Under the pieces are notes generated by a model that saw only the letters and a program-made list of their open reading frames with translations, did not search any database and was not told where the DNA came from. Of a stretch of DNA of 64,000 bases, positions 25,678 to 35,296 are shown piece after piece. The translations under genes and the position numbers were made by a program. This stretch comes from Flavipsychrobacter sp964588295 (lineage in GTDB: Bacteria > Bacteroidota > Bacteroidia > Chitinophagales > Chitinophagaceae). Each line of letters opens with the position of its first letter. Positions within the stretch are counted from its first letter, which is position 1. The DNA is taken from assembly GCA_964588295.1 (NCBI GenBank), contig CAZPOT010000001.1, positions 310,001-374,000 of the forward strand. The letters are read 5' to 3'.

Positions 25678-26799
25678 CTATGGATGACTATTTGCAGCCT
25701 GCGCTGGCACAGGCTTATATATCTTTTCTACCAGCGTATAATATGGCTCAAAAAGATGGTGCCGAAACACGTTCTCTCCTGCTTCCGGGAATCGCTTATA
25801 GTAGTCCGCATCGGGCAGTAATACTATAGGCGTGCCTGCGCGCATATAGTTGCTGCTGCGTGTATAGATAGGCTCGTCCATATGGCGCAAATAGCGCTTC
25901 ACTTGTTTAAAAGCCATGCGGCCTACATACTTCTCGTAAGTGCGTTGTGCCTTGCGTGGCGTCTTCGTCAGCCTGCGGTATACGTGGTTCAATGCCATAC
26001 GTACAATGCGCTTCTGCCCTTTAAACTGCCCGGTAGGGTTGCTGAATGGATTGGTCTTATTAAAGTCGGATAGGGTTTGGATGGACACGGGTGTTTCAGG
26101 CACCCAATCGGCAGCGTTAACCACCGTAAAGGCCCAGCCACCGCGGGTTATATAATCATAATCGTAAGCGTAGTACAGGTTGCCGGGCTTGGGTGCTGCA
26201 CTGGCGTAGGTTTTGATAACGAGGTCGGCAGGCAGGTTACCATCCATCTGTTGGTAGCGCAGGTAAGAGGTCATCAGGCAGCTAAGCGCCCCACCCTGGC
26301 TGTGCCCTTCTATAATTAATTGCCGTATGCCTTTGCCATAATACTCTTTTATCTTGGTCATCACCTCGGGTGCAAGGCTGGCCATACCTATTGTCCAGCC
26401 TACATGCACCATAGCCTTAGGGTCAGATGCCAGCTTATAATGGAAGACCACATTACTATCCAGCTTCAGCGATCCTGTAGCAGGTATCATAGCGCTGTAA
26501 AAGTTCTCCAGCCAGCTATCCATATCGGAGGTGGTGCCGCGCAGGTTCACTATCATTACGGAACTGTCCTTGTTCAGCCACAGGTCCCACCTGTTGTGCA
26601 GCCCGGCCTCTTTACCCCTGAATATCCTTTTGTATTGAGACTCCTTTGGCGTCGCCCCCCGAAACTCAGGGTCTACCTGGTAGCACGACCTGCGCAGTGT
26701 GCCTTCGTACTCATCAACATCAAACCCAGGCTTCAGCACTTGTGCATAGCCGGCAATATGCATGAACAGCAGTAGAATAAGCCCGATACTTTTACCCAT
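25678..26799 (-). CDS. Secreted class 3 lipase-like alpha/beta hydrolase
   Basis: A 373-residue exported protein. The signal peptide ends at HIAGYAQ. The nucleophile elbow IEGHSQGGALSCLMTSYL contains the catalytic Ser in G-H-S-Q-G, as in fungal class 3 lipases. IVNLRGTTSDMDSWLENFYS is the family's oxyanion region, and the acid and His are likely in VVNAADWVPE and in MALNHVYR or a later His. The C-terminal part (about 250-373) is basic and not assigned. Substrate unknown; phospholipid or triacylglycerol ester hydrolysis is the family activity. Confidence 0.86.
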   Translation of the reverse strand: MGKSIGLILLLFMHIAGYAQVLKPGFDVDEYEGTLRRSCYQVDPEFRGATPKESQYKRIFRGKEAGLHNRWDLWLNKDSSVMIVNLRGTTSDMDSWLENFYSAMIPATGSLKLDSNVVFHYKLASDPKAMVHVGWTIGMASLAPEVMTKIKEYYGKGIRQLIIEGHSQGGALSCLMTSYLRYQQMDGNLPADLVIKTYASAAPKPGNLYYAYDYDYITRGGWAFTVVNAADWVPETPVSIQTLSDFNKTNPFSNPTGQFKGQKRIVRMALNHVYRRLTKTPRKAQRTYEKYVGRMAFKQVKRYLRHMDEPIYTRSSNYMRAGTPIVLLPDADYYKRFPEAGENVFRHHLFEPYYTLVEKIYKPVPAQAANSHP

Positions 26800-26895
26800 G
26801 TAGTAAATTTAAACAATATGCTGCCTTTACAACACTTTACAAAAGGCATTCCACAGCCCGGCTGCCAATATTCTGAAATCGTTAACTAAAGCAAA

Positions 26896-26920
26896 AGCGG
26901 ACGTGTATGACACGCCCGCT
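26896..26920 (-). terminator. Terminator of the Ig-like T9SS triplet
   Basis: Read on the minus strand, an 11-base-pair stem with one G-U pair (AGCGGGCGTGT with ACACGTCCGCT, loop CAT) is followed by TTTTGCTTT. It lies 25 bases after the stop of the 629-residue protein. Confidence 0.85.
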
Positions 26921-26944
26921 TCTACATACAAATTAGAATATTGA

Positions 26945-28834
26945 TTAATGCTGCACCTGGATCTTTGTGTTATAATTCAGTTCAGCAGACTTAACAGATA
27001 TTGTATACAAGCCACTTATCAATGCGCTCATATCAGCGACAGAGCTACCTGCACCGGTGCTCATATCCAGCGTATTGCTCAGCACCACGCGACCGGTAAT
27101 ATCGGTTACTGTCACTTCGGCCTTTTGCGCTGAAGCTACCTGCCAGGCTATGTTTACTTTGCCAGACGATGGATTAGGGAACACTACTACAGAAGCATTA
27201 GCTGTACTTACATTGCTGACACTAACAGGTATTGGCGTAATGGTTTTAGAAAATGTATGTTGTATGAAACTGGCTGCTGACCAGGTAGGGCTTCCAGATG
27301 TGATAACTATACCAGTATATGGCGTAGTAGCATAGTTCAGCGAATCGGGGAAGACATAGTAAGTGCCCGCAGGTATGTTGCTGAAGGAATAATGACCAGC
27401 CGCATCGGTTCGGGTAGACTGGTACAATGTGTTTGATGCATCGAGCAGGTACATCATCATGCCATCTACAGGCATACCGGTAGTAGTGCCCTTATTGGCG
27501 CCAGTAGTTACATCGCCACCAATAAAGCCGGGACCTGATGTTGGGATCCCTGTTATCATGTTAATATTCTGCCAGCAATCGCCTGTACCTGCGGTGTGCG
27601 ACAATACATCGGCCGTACTCCAGTAAAAGCTACTTGTATGATATGTTGGTATATATCCGACAGATGTGCCGACTGAATCTATTGCCGCAGCTTTTATTCT
27701 GTAGTCGTTTGTTGGCTCTGACCAAAAATCATAATGAGCACTGGTTCCATTTGAATAAACAAAAGCAGAATCTACTGCTGTAAGTACCGAAGACGCATAG
27801 GTAATGAGCCAAACTTTAACCCACCCGAAGTAAGGGGTACCGGAAAAATTTATGTCTCCTGAAATCCCATCGAACGGTGTTACTGTAAGCGGCGCGGTAA
27901 TAGTAGCAGCCCCACCGCAACCGGAGACAGTATATTGAACAGTGGCAGCCCCAGGCGATACGCCATATATATTACCATCCGCATCTACAGTAGCAACAGA
28001 AGATGAGGAGGTAGCCCATACACCGCCGGTAACTGACGGATACAGATACAATATGTCGCCTACAAACATGGTGGAATCACCAGATAGTGTACCGGGATCG
28101 GTTGTGTTCGACACATTGATAGTTGCAGACACTGTAGCCGGACCACAGCTTCCGGTTACGGTATAAAATAAGGTTGCAGTACCAGGCGATATACCATTAA
28201 CTGTTGCAGAATAGGGAGATATACCGGCAATTGTGGCAACAGTAGTATCTGAACTACTCCACACACCGCCTGACACGCTATCTACTGCAATAGCGGAGGA
28301 CCCAAGACACACAGTAGCCGGCACTGTTATTGGAACAGTAGGAACTCCATTGACAGTTACGGTGATCGAAGCAACGCAACTGCCACCCGTAGTATATTCA
28401 ATTGTTGTAACGCCAGGATACCAACCATAAATAATACCGCCGGGTTCTGCCTGCGCGACACCAGGGTTGTAAGAATACCATGTACCGCCCGGAGTAGCAT
28501 CTACCATAGTTATATGCGTACCTGCACATATACTTGTTGTTGGTGCTGTAATGGGAGCAGGCGTTTCAAAAACCATAATGCTCAGGGTATCTGTAGCCAA
28601 TCCGTCTGAATAAAGTATTTGTACCGCGCCCGTACCCGATGGTGTGAACACACCCGCTGTGGTTATTGTACCCATTGTAGCGGGCAGACAACTCCATGTG
28701 CCGCCCGAAACCAGCGAACTATCAATGTAAGCGCCTGAAAAGCCTGAGCATATACTTGAAGGACCATAAATATAGGCCTGCGATACCGACCAGAACAGTA
28801 GCGATAATAGTGAGGTCAATAGTGTTTTTTTCAT
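26945..28834 (-). CDS. Secreted Ig-like repeat protein with T9SS C-terminal sorting domain, copy 3
   Basis: A 629-residue protein. A signal peptide ends near VSQAYI. It is followed by four bacterial Ig-like (BIG_2-type) units, each with a GGTWS or GGVWS turn and an end such as GTATLFYTV or GAATVQYTV (about residues 20-320). A middle module (320-530) contains ISGDINFSGTPYFGWVKVWL and a carboxypeptidase-regulatory-like fold with DAAGHYSFSNIPAGTYYVFP. The type A T9SS sorting domain (about 550-629) has VVFPNPSSGKVNIAW and ITGRVV, and ends KIQVQH. T9SS exports such proteins across the outer membrane and fixes or releases them there. It is the last gene of the tandem triplet, 37 bases downstream of copy 2. 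Confidence 0.9.
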   Translation of the reverse strand: MKKTLLTSLLSLLFWSVSQAYIYGPSSICSGFSGAYIDSSLVSGGTWSCLPATMGTITTAGVFTPSGTGAVQILYSDGLATDTLSIMVFETPAPITAPTTSICAGTHITMVDATPGGTWYSYNPGVAQAEPGGIIYGWYPGVTTIEYTTGGSCVASITVTVNGVPTVPITVPATVCLGSSAIAVDSVSGGVWSSSDTTVATIAGISPYSATVNGISPGTATLFYTVTGSCGPATVSATINVSNTTDPGTLSGDSTMFVGDILYLYPSVTGGVWATSSSSVATVDADGNIYGVSPGAATVQYTVSGCGGAATITAPLTVTPFDGISGDINFSGTPYFGWVKVWLITYASSVLTAVDSAFVYSNGTSAHYDFWSEPTNDYRIKAAAIDSVGTSVGYIPTYHTSSFYWSTADVLSHTAGTGDCWQNINMITGIPTSGPGFIGGDVTTGANKGTTTGMPVDGMMMYLLDASNTLYQSTRTDAAGHYSFSNIPAGTYYVFPDSLNYATTPYTGIVITSGSPTWSAASFIQHTFSKTITPIPVSVSNVSTANASVVVFPNPSSGKVNIAWQVASAQKAEVTVTDITGRVVLSNTLDMSTGAGSSVADMSALISGLYTISVKSAELNYNTKIQVQH

Positions 28835-28871
28835 TGTTTCATTTTTATAGTTAGTAAAAGAAAGAGATAGA

Positions 28872-31550
28872 TTAATGTTGTACCTGCACCTTGGCAGTAT
28901 AGTTGATATCTGCAGACCTTACAGTAATGGTATATAGACCGCTTACGAGGTTGCCCAGTTTCAGGTCGCTGCTGCCAGCACCTGTTGTCATGTTCAAAGT
29001 GCTAATCATTACGACCCTACCTGTAACATCTGTTACTGTTATATCTGCTACCTGTGCAGCAGGCACCTGCCATGCAATATTGACCTTGCCAGATGATGGA
29101 TTAGGGAATACCACTACAGAAGCATTAGCTGTACTTACATTGCTGATGCTTACCGGTATTGGCGTGATGGTCTTAGACAATGTATGCTGAATGAAGCTGG
29201 CTACCGGGTAAGAAGGGCTGCCGGAAGTAATGGTTATGCCTGTGTAAGGCGTGGTGGCATAGTTCAGCGAATCGGGGAAGACATAGTAGGTGCCGGAAGG
29301 TATGTTGCTGAAGGAGTAATGACCTGCTGCATCGGTGCGGGTGGACTGGTATAATGTGTTAGATGCATCGAGCAGGTACATCATCATGCCGTCTACAGGC
29401 ATACCTGTTGTTGTTCCCTTATTGGCTCCTGTAGTTACATCGCCACCTATAAAGCCGGGGCCAGCGGTAATAGTACCTGTCATCAGGTTGATGTTGTTGC
29501 CCGCGTTAACTGTGCCTGTAGCATGCGTTACTACATCGGCAGTATTCCAATACAGGCTGCTGGTGAAGTACGTTGGGATAAAGCCTGTACCAGTAGCGGG
29601 CCCATCAAGCGGAGCCGCCTTAATACGATACGTACCAGCAGGCTTGTCCAGGAACTGGTAAGCGGCGCTGCTGCCGGGAGAATAGATATCTACAGAGTCT
29701 ATTGCTGTAAGCATAGGCGCACTATACGCTATCAACCACACACGGATATTACCTGTATAAGTTGTTGGCGCAAAGTATACAGTACCAGATATTTCGTCGG
29801 CAGGCGTTATAGTAACCGCATAAGTAACAAATGACGGCTCATAGCACCCCGTCATAGTGTATGTAGCCAATATTGTGCCTGTACTAACACCTGTAAGTGC
29901 CCCGGTAACAGGATCTATTACCGCAGCAGAAGCCGCAGGAACCGACCATGTACCACCTGTAGTTGTGCTGGATAATGTAATAGTATGCCCAACTGCAACA
30001 GTAGTGGCACCGCTGATGGCACCAACTACGCCAGGCGCATCTATTGTAACGGCGGCCGTTGCCGTATCTGCGGGACAACCACTTGCGGTCATCACATATT
30101 GCACACTGCCAATACCGGCAGACAGCGCAGAAGCTATACCCGTACTTGCATTGACAGAAACTGCACCAGACGCATACCATACGCCCCCGGGCTGGGTAGA
30201 TGTATAGGTTAAAGATGATGCGGGGAAACAAGCGGAAACCGGCCCGCTGACAGTACCTGCATCTGCACTAGTATTTACGGTAACGCTATAAGTACCATAT
30301 ACGTAAGCGCCACAGGCCGGCATGTAAACATTATACGCGATAGGGCCTGCGGTACCGGAACCAACACCGCTAACGATACCCGATGTGCTGACCGTAGCTA
30401 TGGACGCATAACTTGCAGACAGGAACCAGGAGCCACCGGGAATATTTGAAGACAGCGATATGGTGCTGCCCGTGCATACCGATGATGGCCCCCATACATA
30501 AGCTGTATTAGAAGAATCGCTGGGCAATACGGTGACAGAGAATGTATCGTAAGTAGTGCACATGGATATTGGGAAAGAGTAAGTGATAATGCGCGTGCCT
30601 GCCGACATGCCTGTAAGAATAGCAACAGCACCTGTACCGAACGACGACGAAGAGAATGGCATGGAAACCGAGCCACCAGCGCCGTACCAGTACCCACCCG
30701 ACATAGCGTGCATTAATGTATCATTGGTACCGATACAAACTGTATGACGGCCGGTTATAGGCGGAGCAATTACCGTAGCACCTACTTCTACATTGCGGTA
30801 ATAGATGTGCGTATCATCGCACCCGATACCAGAAGATCTCACCAATGTATAGCTAATGGTTGCAGTTCCTGCACCAACTCCGAATACATTGCCAACCAGA
30901 CCAAGAGACCCGGGATTGGGCTCTACTGTTGCTACCGAAGGGGCGCTACTCGACCAGGTGCCACCTGTATCTGAATAACTACCCGGGGTGAGCGAGATAA
31001 CCGTGCCCTCGCATAAATGATATGACCAGTATCGCACCATAGAATCGGCATGAACGCCAGCCACATGCACTGTATGGCTGGCACAGGCACCTGAACTCAT
31101 GTAGACGATGCTCGTAGTTCCGCCAGCACCGCCGCCTGCAATTCCTGCGGCATCTACTGTAGCAATAGATGGATCACCACTCATCCATGTACCACCGGAG
31201 GCAGCAATAGTTAACGGAGTAGTTGTGCCTGAACATACCGCACCGGCACCTGCTATAGCTGGCCCAAGAGCAGGATAAACATGGAATGGTATGGAGTACG
31301 TAATAGTGTCATAGGCTGCCGGAGCGGAAATTACGACCGTTCCCGGCGAAACACCGTAAACAATGCCTGTTAAAGAATCGACGGTAGCAATCGAAGGATC
31401 GCTGCTATGATAATACCATACGGTCCCTGTATGCAGTGAACCAGAGAGATCAGTATACGAGCCAACACAGCCTACAGTGTCTGTAAAGGGAGCGGCAAAT
31501 GCAGAACAGAAAGAACAAATAAAAATCAATAGTAATAGTAGCTTTTTCAT
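28872..31550 (-). CDS. Secreted Ig-like repeat protein with T9SS C-terminal sorting domain, copy 2
   Basis: An 892-residue protein, the longest of the triplet. The signal peptide ends at CSAFAAP. About seven Ig-like units follow (for example TGIVYGVSPGTVVIS, GGTWMSGDPSIATVDAAG, GGTWSSSAPSVATVEPN, GGVWYASGAVSVN, GGTWSVPAASAAVIDPV). The middle module begins at ISGTVYFAPTTYTGNIRVWL, and the T9SS domain ends AKVQVQH. From about residue 700 the protein is nearly identical to copy 3 (GFIGGDVTTGANKG onward), while the N-terminal units are divergent. The binding partner and function are unknown; adhesion or matrix formation is only a guess. Confidence 0.9.
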   Translation of the reverse strand: MKKLLLLLIFICSFCSAFAAPFTDTVGCVGSYTDLSGSLHTGTVWYYHSSDPSIATVDSLTGIVYGVSPGTVVISAPAAYDTITYSIPFHVYPALGPAIAGAGAVCSGTTTPLTIAASGGTWMSGDPSIATVDAAGIAGGGAGGTTSIVYMSSGACASHTVHVAGVHADSMVRYWSYHLCEGTVISLTPGSYSDTGGTWSSSAPSVATVEPNPGSLGLVGNVFGVGAGTATISYTLVRSSGIGCDDTHIYYRNVEVGATVIAPPITGRHTVCIGTNDTLMHAMSGGYWYGAGGSVSMPFSSSSFGTGAVAILTGMSAGTRIITYSFPISMCTTYDTFSVTVLPSDSSNTAYVWGPSSVCTGSTISLSSNIPGGSWFLSASYASIATVSTSGIVSGVGSGTAGPIAYNVYMPACGAYVYGTYSVTVNTSADAGTVSGPVSACFPASSLTYTSTQPGGVWYASGAVSVNASTGIASALSAGIGSVQYVMTASGCPADTATAAVTIDAPGVVGAISGATTVAVGHTITLSSTTTGGTWSVPAASAAVIDPVTGALTGVSTGTILATYTMTGCYEPSFVTYAVTITPADEISGTVYFAPTTYTGNIRVWLIAYSAPMLTAIDSVDIYSPGSSAAYQFLDKPAGTYRIKAAPLDGPATGTGFIPTYFTSSLYWNTADVVTHATGTVNAGNNINLMTGTITAGPGFIGGDVTTGANKGTTTGMPVDGMMMYLLDASNTLYQSTRTDAAGHYSFSNIPSGTYYVFPDSLNYATTPYTGITITSGSPSYPVASFIQHTLSKTITPIPVSISNVSTANASVVVFPNPSSGKVNIAWQVPAAQVADITVTDVTGRVVMISTLNMTTGAGSSDLKLGNLVSGLYTITVRSADINYTAKVQVQH

Positions 31551-31599
31551 AGGTAAACGTTTTAGTTAAATAAAATTATAAAAAATATTTATAAAACAA

Positions 31600-31629
31600 A
31601 AAAAGCAGCGAAGTTTTTCGCTGCTTTTT
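31600..31629 (-). terminator. Terminator after Ig-like T9SS copy 1
   Basis: A perfect 13-base-pair inverted repeat (AAAAAGCAGCGAA at 31600-31612, TTCGCTGCTTTTT at 31617-31629) with a 4-base loop, T-rich on the minus-strand exit. It separates copy 1 from copy 2, so copy 1 can be expressed without the others. Confidence 0.92.
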
Positions 31630-31647
31630 CCTAAGTATAAATGGGTA

Positions 31648-33543
31648 TTAGTGTTGTACCTGGATCTTAGTAGTATAGCTAAGGTCTGCAGATTTTACAG
31701 AGATAGTGTACAGGCCATTTACCAGGTTGCCCAGGTTCAGATCGCTGCTACCGGCACCTGCTGTCATGTTCAGTGCGCTGTTCATTACTACGCGGCCAGC
31801 GATATCTGCCACTACAACGTTAGCATGCTGATCGGCAGGCAGCTGCCATTTGATGCTTACCTTACCTGTAGTTGGGTTTGGTGCAGCTATTACAGTTGCT
31901 TCGGCAGTAGTTACATTACCAACACCTACAGGTATAGGAGTAATGGTCTTAGACAGTGTGTGCTGTATAAAGCTTGCTGCATTGTAAGAAGAGCTGCCGG
32001 AAGTGATGTTGATGTTATCGTAAGTAGTAGTAGCGTAATTCAGAGAATCGGGGAAGATCTTGTACACGCCCACAGGCAGGTTGCTGAAAGAGTAGTGACC
32101 AGCGGCATTTGTGCGAACAGCAGCATACAGAGCACCAGTTGTGTTATCTACACAATACATCATCAGGTTCTGCACAGGCATACCTGTAGTAGTACCCTTA
32201 TTAGCACCTGTGGTAACATCACCAGCTATAAAGCCAGGACCAGAAGTAGTTGTACCTGTAAGCATGTTGATGTTCACACCCAGATCGCCTGTACCGGAAG
32301 TATGAGCCAGAACGTCGGCAGTGCTCCAGTAGAAGCTGCTTGTGTGGTAAGTAGGGATGAAGCCTGTCCAGATAACATAACCTGAAGAATCTGGCATGGC
32401 AGCTTTAATCCTGTATGAATTGGTAGGCTGAGGGCCGAAAGAGTAATGAACGGTAGTACCAGAAGCATAAACAAGAGTAGAATCTACCGCTGCCAGTGTA
32501 GTGCCCGTAAGTGTGATAAGCCATACTTTAACAGGGCTATAAATCGTAGTGCTGCCGAAGCTGATATCGCCGGCGATACCGTCGAACGCTGTTACTGTGA
32601 TAGGGAAAGTAGTGGAAGCAGTACCACCGCAACCTGTAGTAGTATATGTAACAATAGCGCTACCTGCGGAAAGACCAGTGACCATACCATAAGCATCGAT
32701 AGTAGCTACAGAAGACGGCGCAATGCTCCAGGTACCACCACTAACTGTTTCTGACAGGTAAGTAGTGGAGCCTGCAACCACGGAAGAAGCGCCCGATATT
32801 GTGCCGGCATCGGTAGTATTGATAACAGACAATGTGGCAATAGCTGTAGAAGTGCCGCAAGAAGTTGGTACAGAATAAGAGATAGTAACTGTACCTACAG
32901 ATACACCCGTAATAGCTGCAGAGTAACCACTAACTGTGGCAATGGTAGCGGCAGGGCTGGAGCTGCTCCATGTACCACCCAATGTACTATCAGTAGCTAT
33001 AACAGTAGAGCCCACGCATACCGTCGCAGGTATAATGATACCATCGGCAGGTATACCATCTACAGTAATATCGATAGATGTATAACAACCTGAAGGAGCT
33101 ACATAACGGATCTCGGCAACACCCGGATAAACACCGCCAACATGGCCGCTACCGTCTACGGTTGCGATCCAGCTGCTGGAAGTAGCCCAAGCGCCGCCCA
33201 TTGTAGCATCGGTAACGGTAATAGTACTGCCTACGCAAACGGTTGTAGCAGAAGCGCTGATAGCTGCCGGAGAAGCGTTGACCGTCATGGTAAAGGTTTC
33301 TGTAACAAGTGCCGTAACATAAGAGATAGTAGCAGTACCGGCAGACAGCGCTGCAGTGACACCGGTAGATGCATCGATAGAAGCTACAGCAGGGTTACTG
33401 CTGGACCAGGTGCCACCTGAGAGCAAACTATCGTGATAAGTTACAGTAGTGCCTGTACAGGCGCTACCCGGGCCTGTGATGGTGGCATACGACGCAAGGC
33501 AAAGCACCATGGCCGATAAGGTAAGTAAAAGTTGCTTTCTCAT
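31648..33543 (-). CDS. Secreted Ig-like repeat protein with T9SS C-terminal sorting domain, copy 1
   Basis: A 631-residue protein with the same plan as copy 3: signal peptide (ends at ASYA), four Ig-like units (GGTWSSSNPAVASIDASTG, GGAWATSSSWIATVDGSG, GGTWSSSSPAATIATVSG, GGTWSIAPSSVATIDAYG), the module IAGDISFGSTTIYSPVKVWL, GFIAGDVTTGANKGTTTGMP, and a T9SS domain with APNPTTGKVSIKW and DIAGRVVM, ending KIQVQH. Its C-terminal half has drifted further from copies 2 and 3 than those two have from each other. The upstream spacer (33544-33707) is AT-rich. Confidence 0.9.
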   Translation of the reverse strand: MRKQLLLTLSAMVLCLASYATITGPGSACTGTTVTYHDSLLSGGTWSSSNPAVASIDASTGVTAALSAGTATISYVTALVTETFTMTVNASPAAISASATTVCVGSTITVTDATMGGAWATSSSWIATVDGSGHVGGVYPGVAEIRYVAPSGCYTSIDITVDGIPADGIIIPATVCVGSTVIATDSTLGGTWSSSSPAATIATVSGYSAAITGVSVGTVTISYSVPTSCGTSTAIATLSVINTTDAGTISGASSVVAGSTTYLSETVSGGTWSIAPSSVATIDAYGMVTGLSAGSAIVTYTTTGCGGTASTTFPITVTAFDGIAGDISFGSTTIYSPVKVWLITLTGTTLAAVDSTLVYASGTTVHYSFGPQPTNSYRIKAAMPDSSGYVIWTGFIPTYHTSSFYWSTADVLAHTSGTGDLGVNINMLTGTTTSGPGFIAGDVTTGANKGTTTGMPVQNLMMYCVDNTTGALYAAVRTNAAGHYSFSNLPVGVYKIFPDSLNYATTTYDNINITSGSSSYNAASFIQHTLSKTITPIPVGVGNVTTAEATVIAAPNPTTGKVSIKWQLPADQHANVVVADIAGRVVMNSALNMTAGAGSSDLNLGNLVNGLYTISVKSADLSYTTKIQVQH

Positions 33544-33707
33544 GTTTTTTGTGTTTTATAAATAATTAAATTGTGGTTCGATATAATCATTGACGTGGTT
33601 AGCAGACGAAATGTTAGAGTTGACCCCTAATTTTTCCATCGGCACGAAAATAATTATATAAATATGATAATAAATGCATTAACCTCACATCACCAAAACA
33701 TTATACC

Positions 33708-33995
33708 ATGGTTTTTGACGTAGAACTGGAGCACAATAGCGTGCTATACCTTTGTACCGTTATGCAACGGGAAAATAATTCATACACTTTTTTTGCCATA
33801 GACATTAGAATACCCGGGCGTGGCGATAGCCTGAGTACACAAATGCATAGTGCAGAGCTACATAAAAATGAAGCTGGTGAGTATTTTTTTCATGAAGCGA
33901 CCGAACTGCCCGATGCACATATGAGTGACCTTGCCGGAAAACTGGGCGAGGCTATTGATGCTGCGATGAAGAATAATGGCCAGGCAGCCAGGTAA
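33708..33995 (+). CDS. Small hypothetical protein
   Basis: A 95-residue acidic protein beginning MVFDVELEHNSVLYLCTVMQ, predicted to be a small sheet (about 1-65) plus a C-terminal helix (DLAGKLGEAIDAAMKNN). No signal peptide or membrane segment is visible and no family is recognised. It sits 51 bases upstream of the RluF-type gene on the same strand and may share its transcript. It is supported by codon pattern and lack of overlap with any other gene only. Confidence 0.6.
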   Translation: MVFDVELEHNSVLYLCTVMQRENNSYTFFAIDIRIPGRGDSLSTQMHSAELHKNEAGEYFFHEATELPDAHMSDLAGKLGEAIDAAMKNNGQAAR

Positions 33996-34046
33996 ACTGA
34001 ACGCCTTGAGCCAAATACAGTATTTTTACAGCTCAACATCCATTAT

Positions 34047-35225
34047 ATGAAGCAACCTGACGATTTTCTCATCAGCCTGAACAAGCATATCAGCGACTCC
34101 GGCTTCTGCTCCCGCAGAGAGGCCGATAAGCTTATAGAGCAAGAGCGCGTAACTGTGAACGGCCGCGCAGCCGATAAGGGCTACCGGGTGCAGCCAGGAG
34201 ATGTGGTAGAAATAGATGGGGAACCGCTGAAGAAAAATAAGAAGACCGTATACATAGCCTGTAACAAGCCGCAAGGCATTACCAGCACTACCGATCTGCG
34301 CGATAAGACCAATATCATCACTTTTCTGAACCATCCGCAGCGGATATTTCCCGTGGGCAGGCTGGATAAAGACAGCGATGGCCTGATACTGCTGACGAAC
34401 GATGGTGATATAGTGAATAAGATATTGCGGGCCAGCAATAACCATGAGAAAGAATACATAGTAATAACCGACAAGCCGATAACCCCGGACTTTATACAGC
34501 AAATGGCCAATGGTGTGCCTATACTGGGCACACGCACGAAAAAATGCGAGGTAAGGCAGGAGGGCAACAAGAAATTCAGGATAATACTGATGCAGGGGCT
34601 GAACAGGCAAATACGCCGCATGTGCGAATACCTGGGGTATGAGGTAGTAAAGCTGACGCGCATCCGCATAATGAACATCAACCTTGGGGCCCTGGCAGTA
34701 GGCCACTGGCGCTACCTGGGCGATGACGAGATGGCCCGTATGAATGAACTGATGCGCAACTCGAGCAGTGAAGAGAAAAGTGATGCCGCACCTAAAAAGA
34801 AGAAAAGCGCTGCACCCGCAGATGCCCCACTGACGGAAAAAGAAAAGAAAGCCCAGCAGCGGAAGGACGCTTTCCTGCAGCGCCAGGCCGGTAAGCAGAC
34901 CGCGGAATATGAAGAACCGGCAGAAAAAAAGGTAACCAGCCGCGCCGAAAAAGCCAGGCGGGAAAGGGAAAAGTACCTGAAGGTAAAAAAAGAGACGGAG
35001 CAGCGTGTAGCTGTTGCCGAGAAGAAAAAGCACAAGCTGCTGAACGAGTTTGAAGCCGCCAGCTTTAAAGAACAGTCGAAAATGGCCGACAAACCCAAGA
35101 AGAAATCGGGTTATAAAGAATTCAGGGCACAGGCTGGCAAGAAGAAAACAGCCGCTGCTCCTAAAAAAGGACCTGCTAAAAAAGCCGCGCCTAAAAAGCA
35201 GGCACCGCGACCGAAGCGTAAGTAA
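34047..35225 (+). CDS. rluF: rRNA pseudouridine synthase, RluF-type, with basic C-terminal tail
   Basis: A 392-residue enzyme. The S4 RNA-binding domain is at the N-terminus (ISDSGFCSRREADKLIEQER, about residues 12-75). The catalytic core has VGRLDKDSDGLILLTNDGD with nucleophile Asp107 and the RNA-contact block MQGLNRQIRRMCEYLGYEVV. The wording ITSTTDLRDKTNIITFLNHP is typical of RluF (E. coli U2604 and tRNA-Tyr U35). Residues 245-392 are a low-complexity lysine/alanine/proline tail (for example KKKKSAAPADAPLTEKEKK) absent from the E. coli enzyme and probably disordered RNA-binding sequence. A bidirectional terminator follows. Confidence 0.9.
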   Translation: MKQPDDFLISLNKHISDSGFCSRREADKLIEQERVTVNGRAADKGYRVQPGDVVEIDGEPLKKNKKTVYIACNKPQGITSTTDLRDKTNIITFLNHPQRIFPVGRLDKDSDGLILLTNDGDIVNKILRASNNHEKEYIVITDKPITPDFIQQMANGVPILGTRTKKCEVRQEGNKKFRIILMQGLNRQIRRMCEYLGYEVVKLTRIRIMNINLGALAVGHWRYLGDDEMARMNELMRNSSSEEKSDAAPKKKKSAAPADAPLTEKEKKAQQRKDAFLQRQAGKQTAEYEEPAEKKVTSRAEKARREREKYLKVKKETEQRVAVAEKKKHKLLNEFEAASFKEQSKMADKPKKKSGYKEFRAQAGKKKTAAAPKKGPAKKAAPKKQAPRPKRK

Positions 35226-35242
35226 CGAAAACTATAAAATGA

Positions 35243-35276
35243 AAAATGGGATAAGCCTGGTAGCCTATCCCATTTT
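35243..35276. terminator. Bidirectional terminator between rluF and the barrel-protein triplet
   Basis: An 11-base inverted repeat (AAAATGGGATA at 35243-35253, TATCCCATTTT at 35266-35276) with A and T flanks, placed between converging genes. Confidence 0.88.
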
Positions 35277-35296
35277 ACTTTTATATGTAAACTCTT

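Noticed and set aside
26948..33420. Many plus-strand frames of 60-240 codons over the Ig-like genes
   Set aside because: They are shadows of Thr/Ser/Val-rich repeat coding sequence on the other strand, with no start signals and no domains.
34026..35033. Minus-strand frame of 335 codons
   Set aside because: It mirrors the RluF-type gene and is rich in Phe/Leu runs arising from the Lys-rich sense codons.
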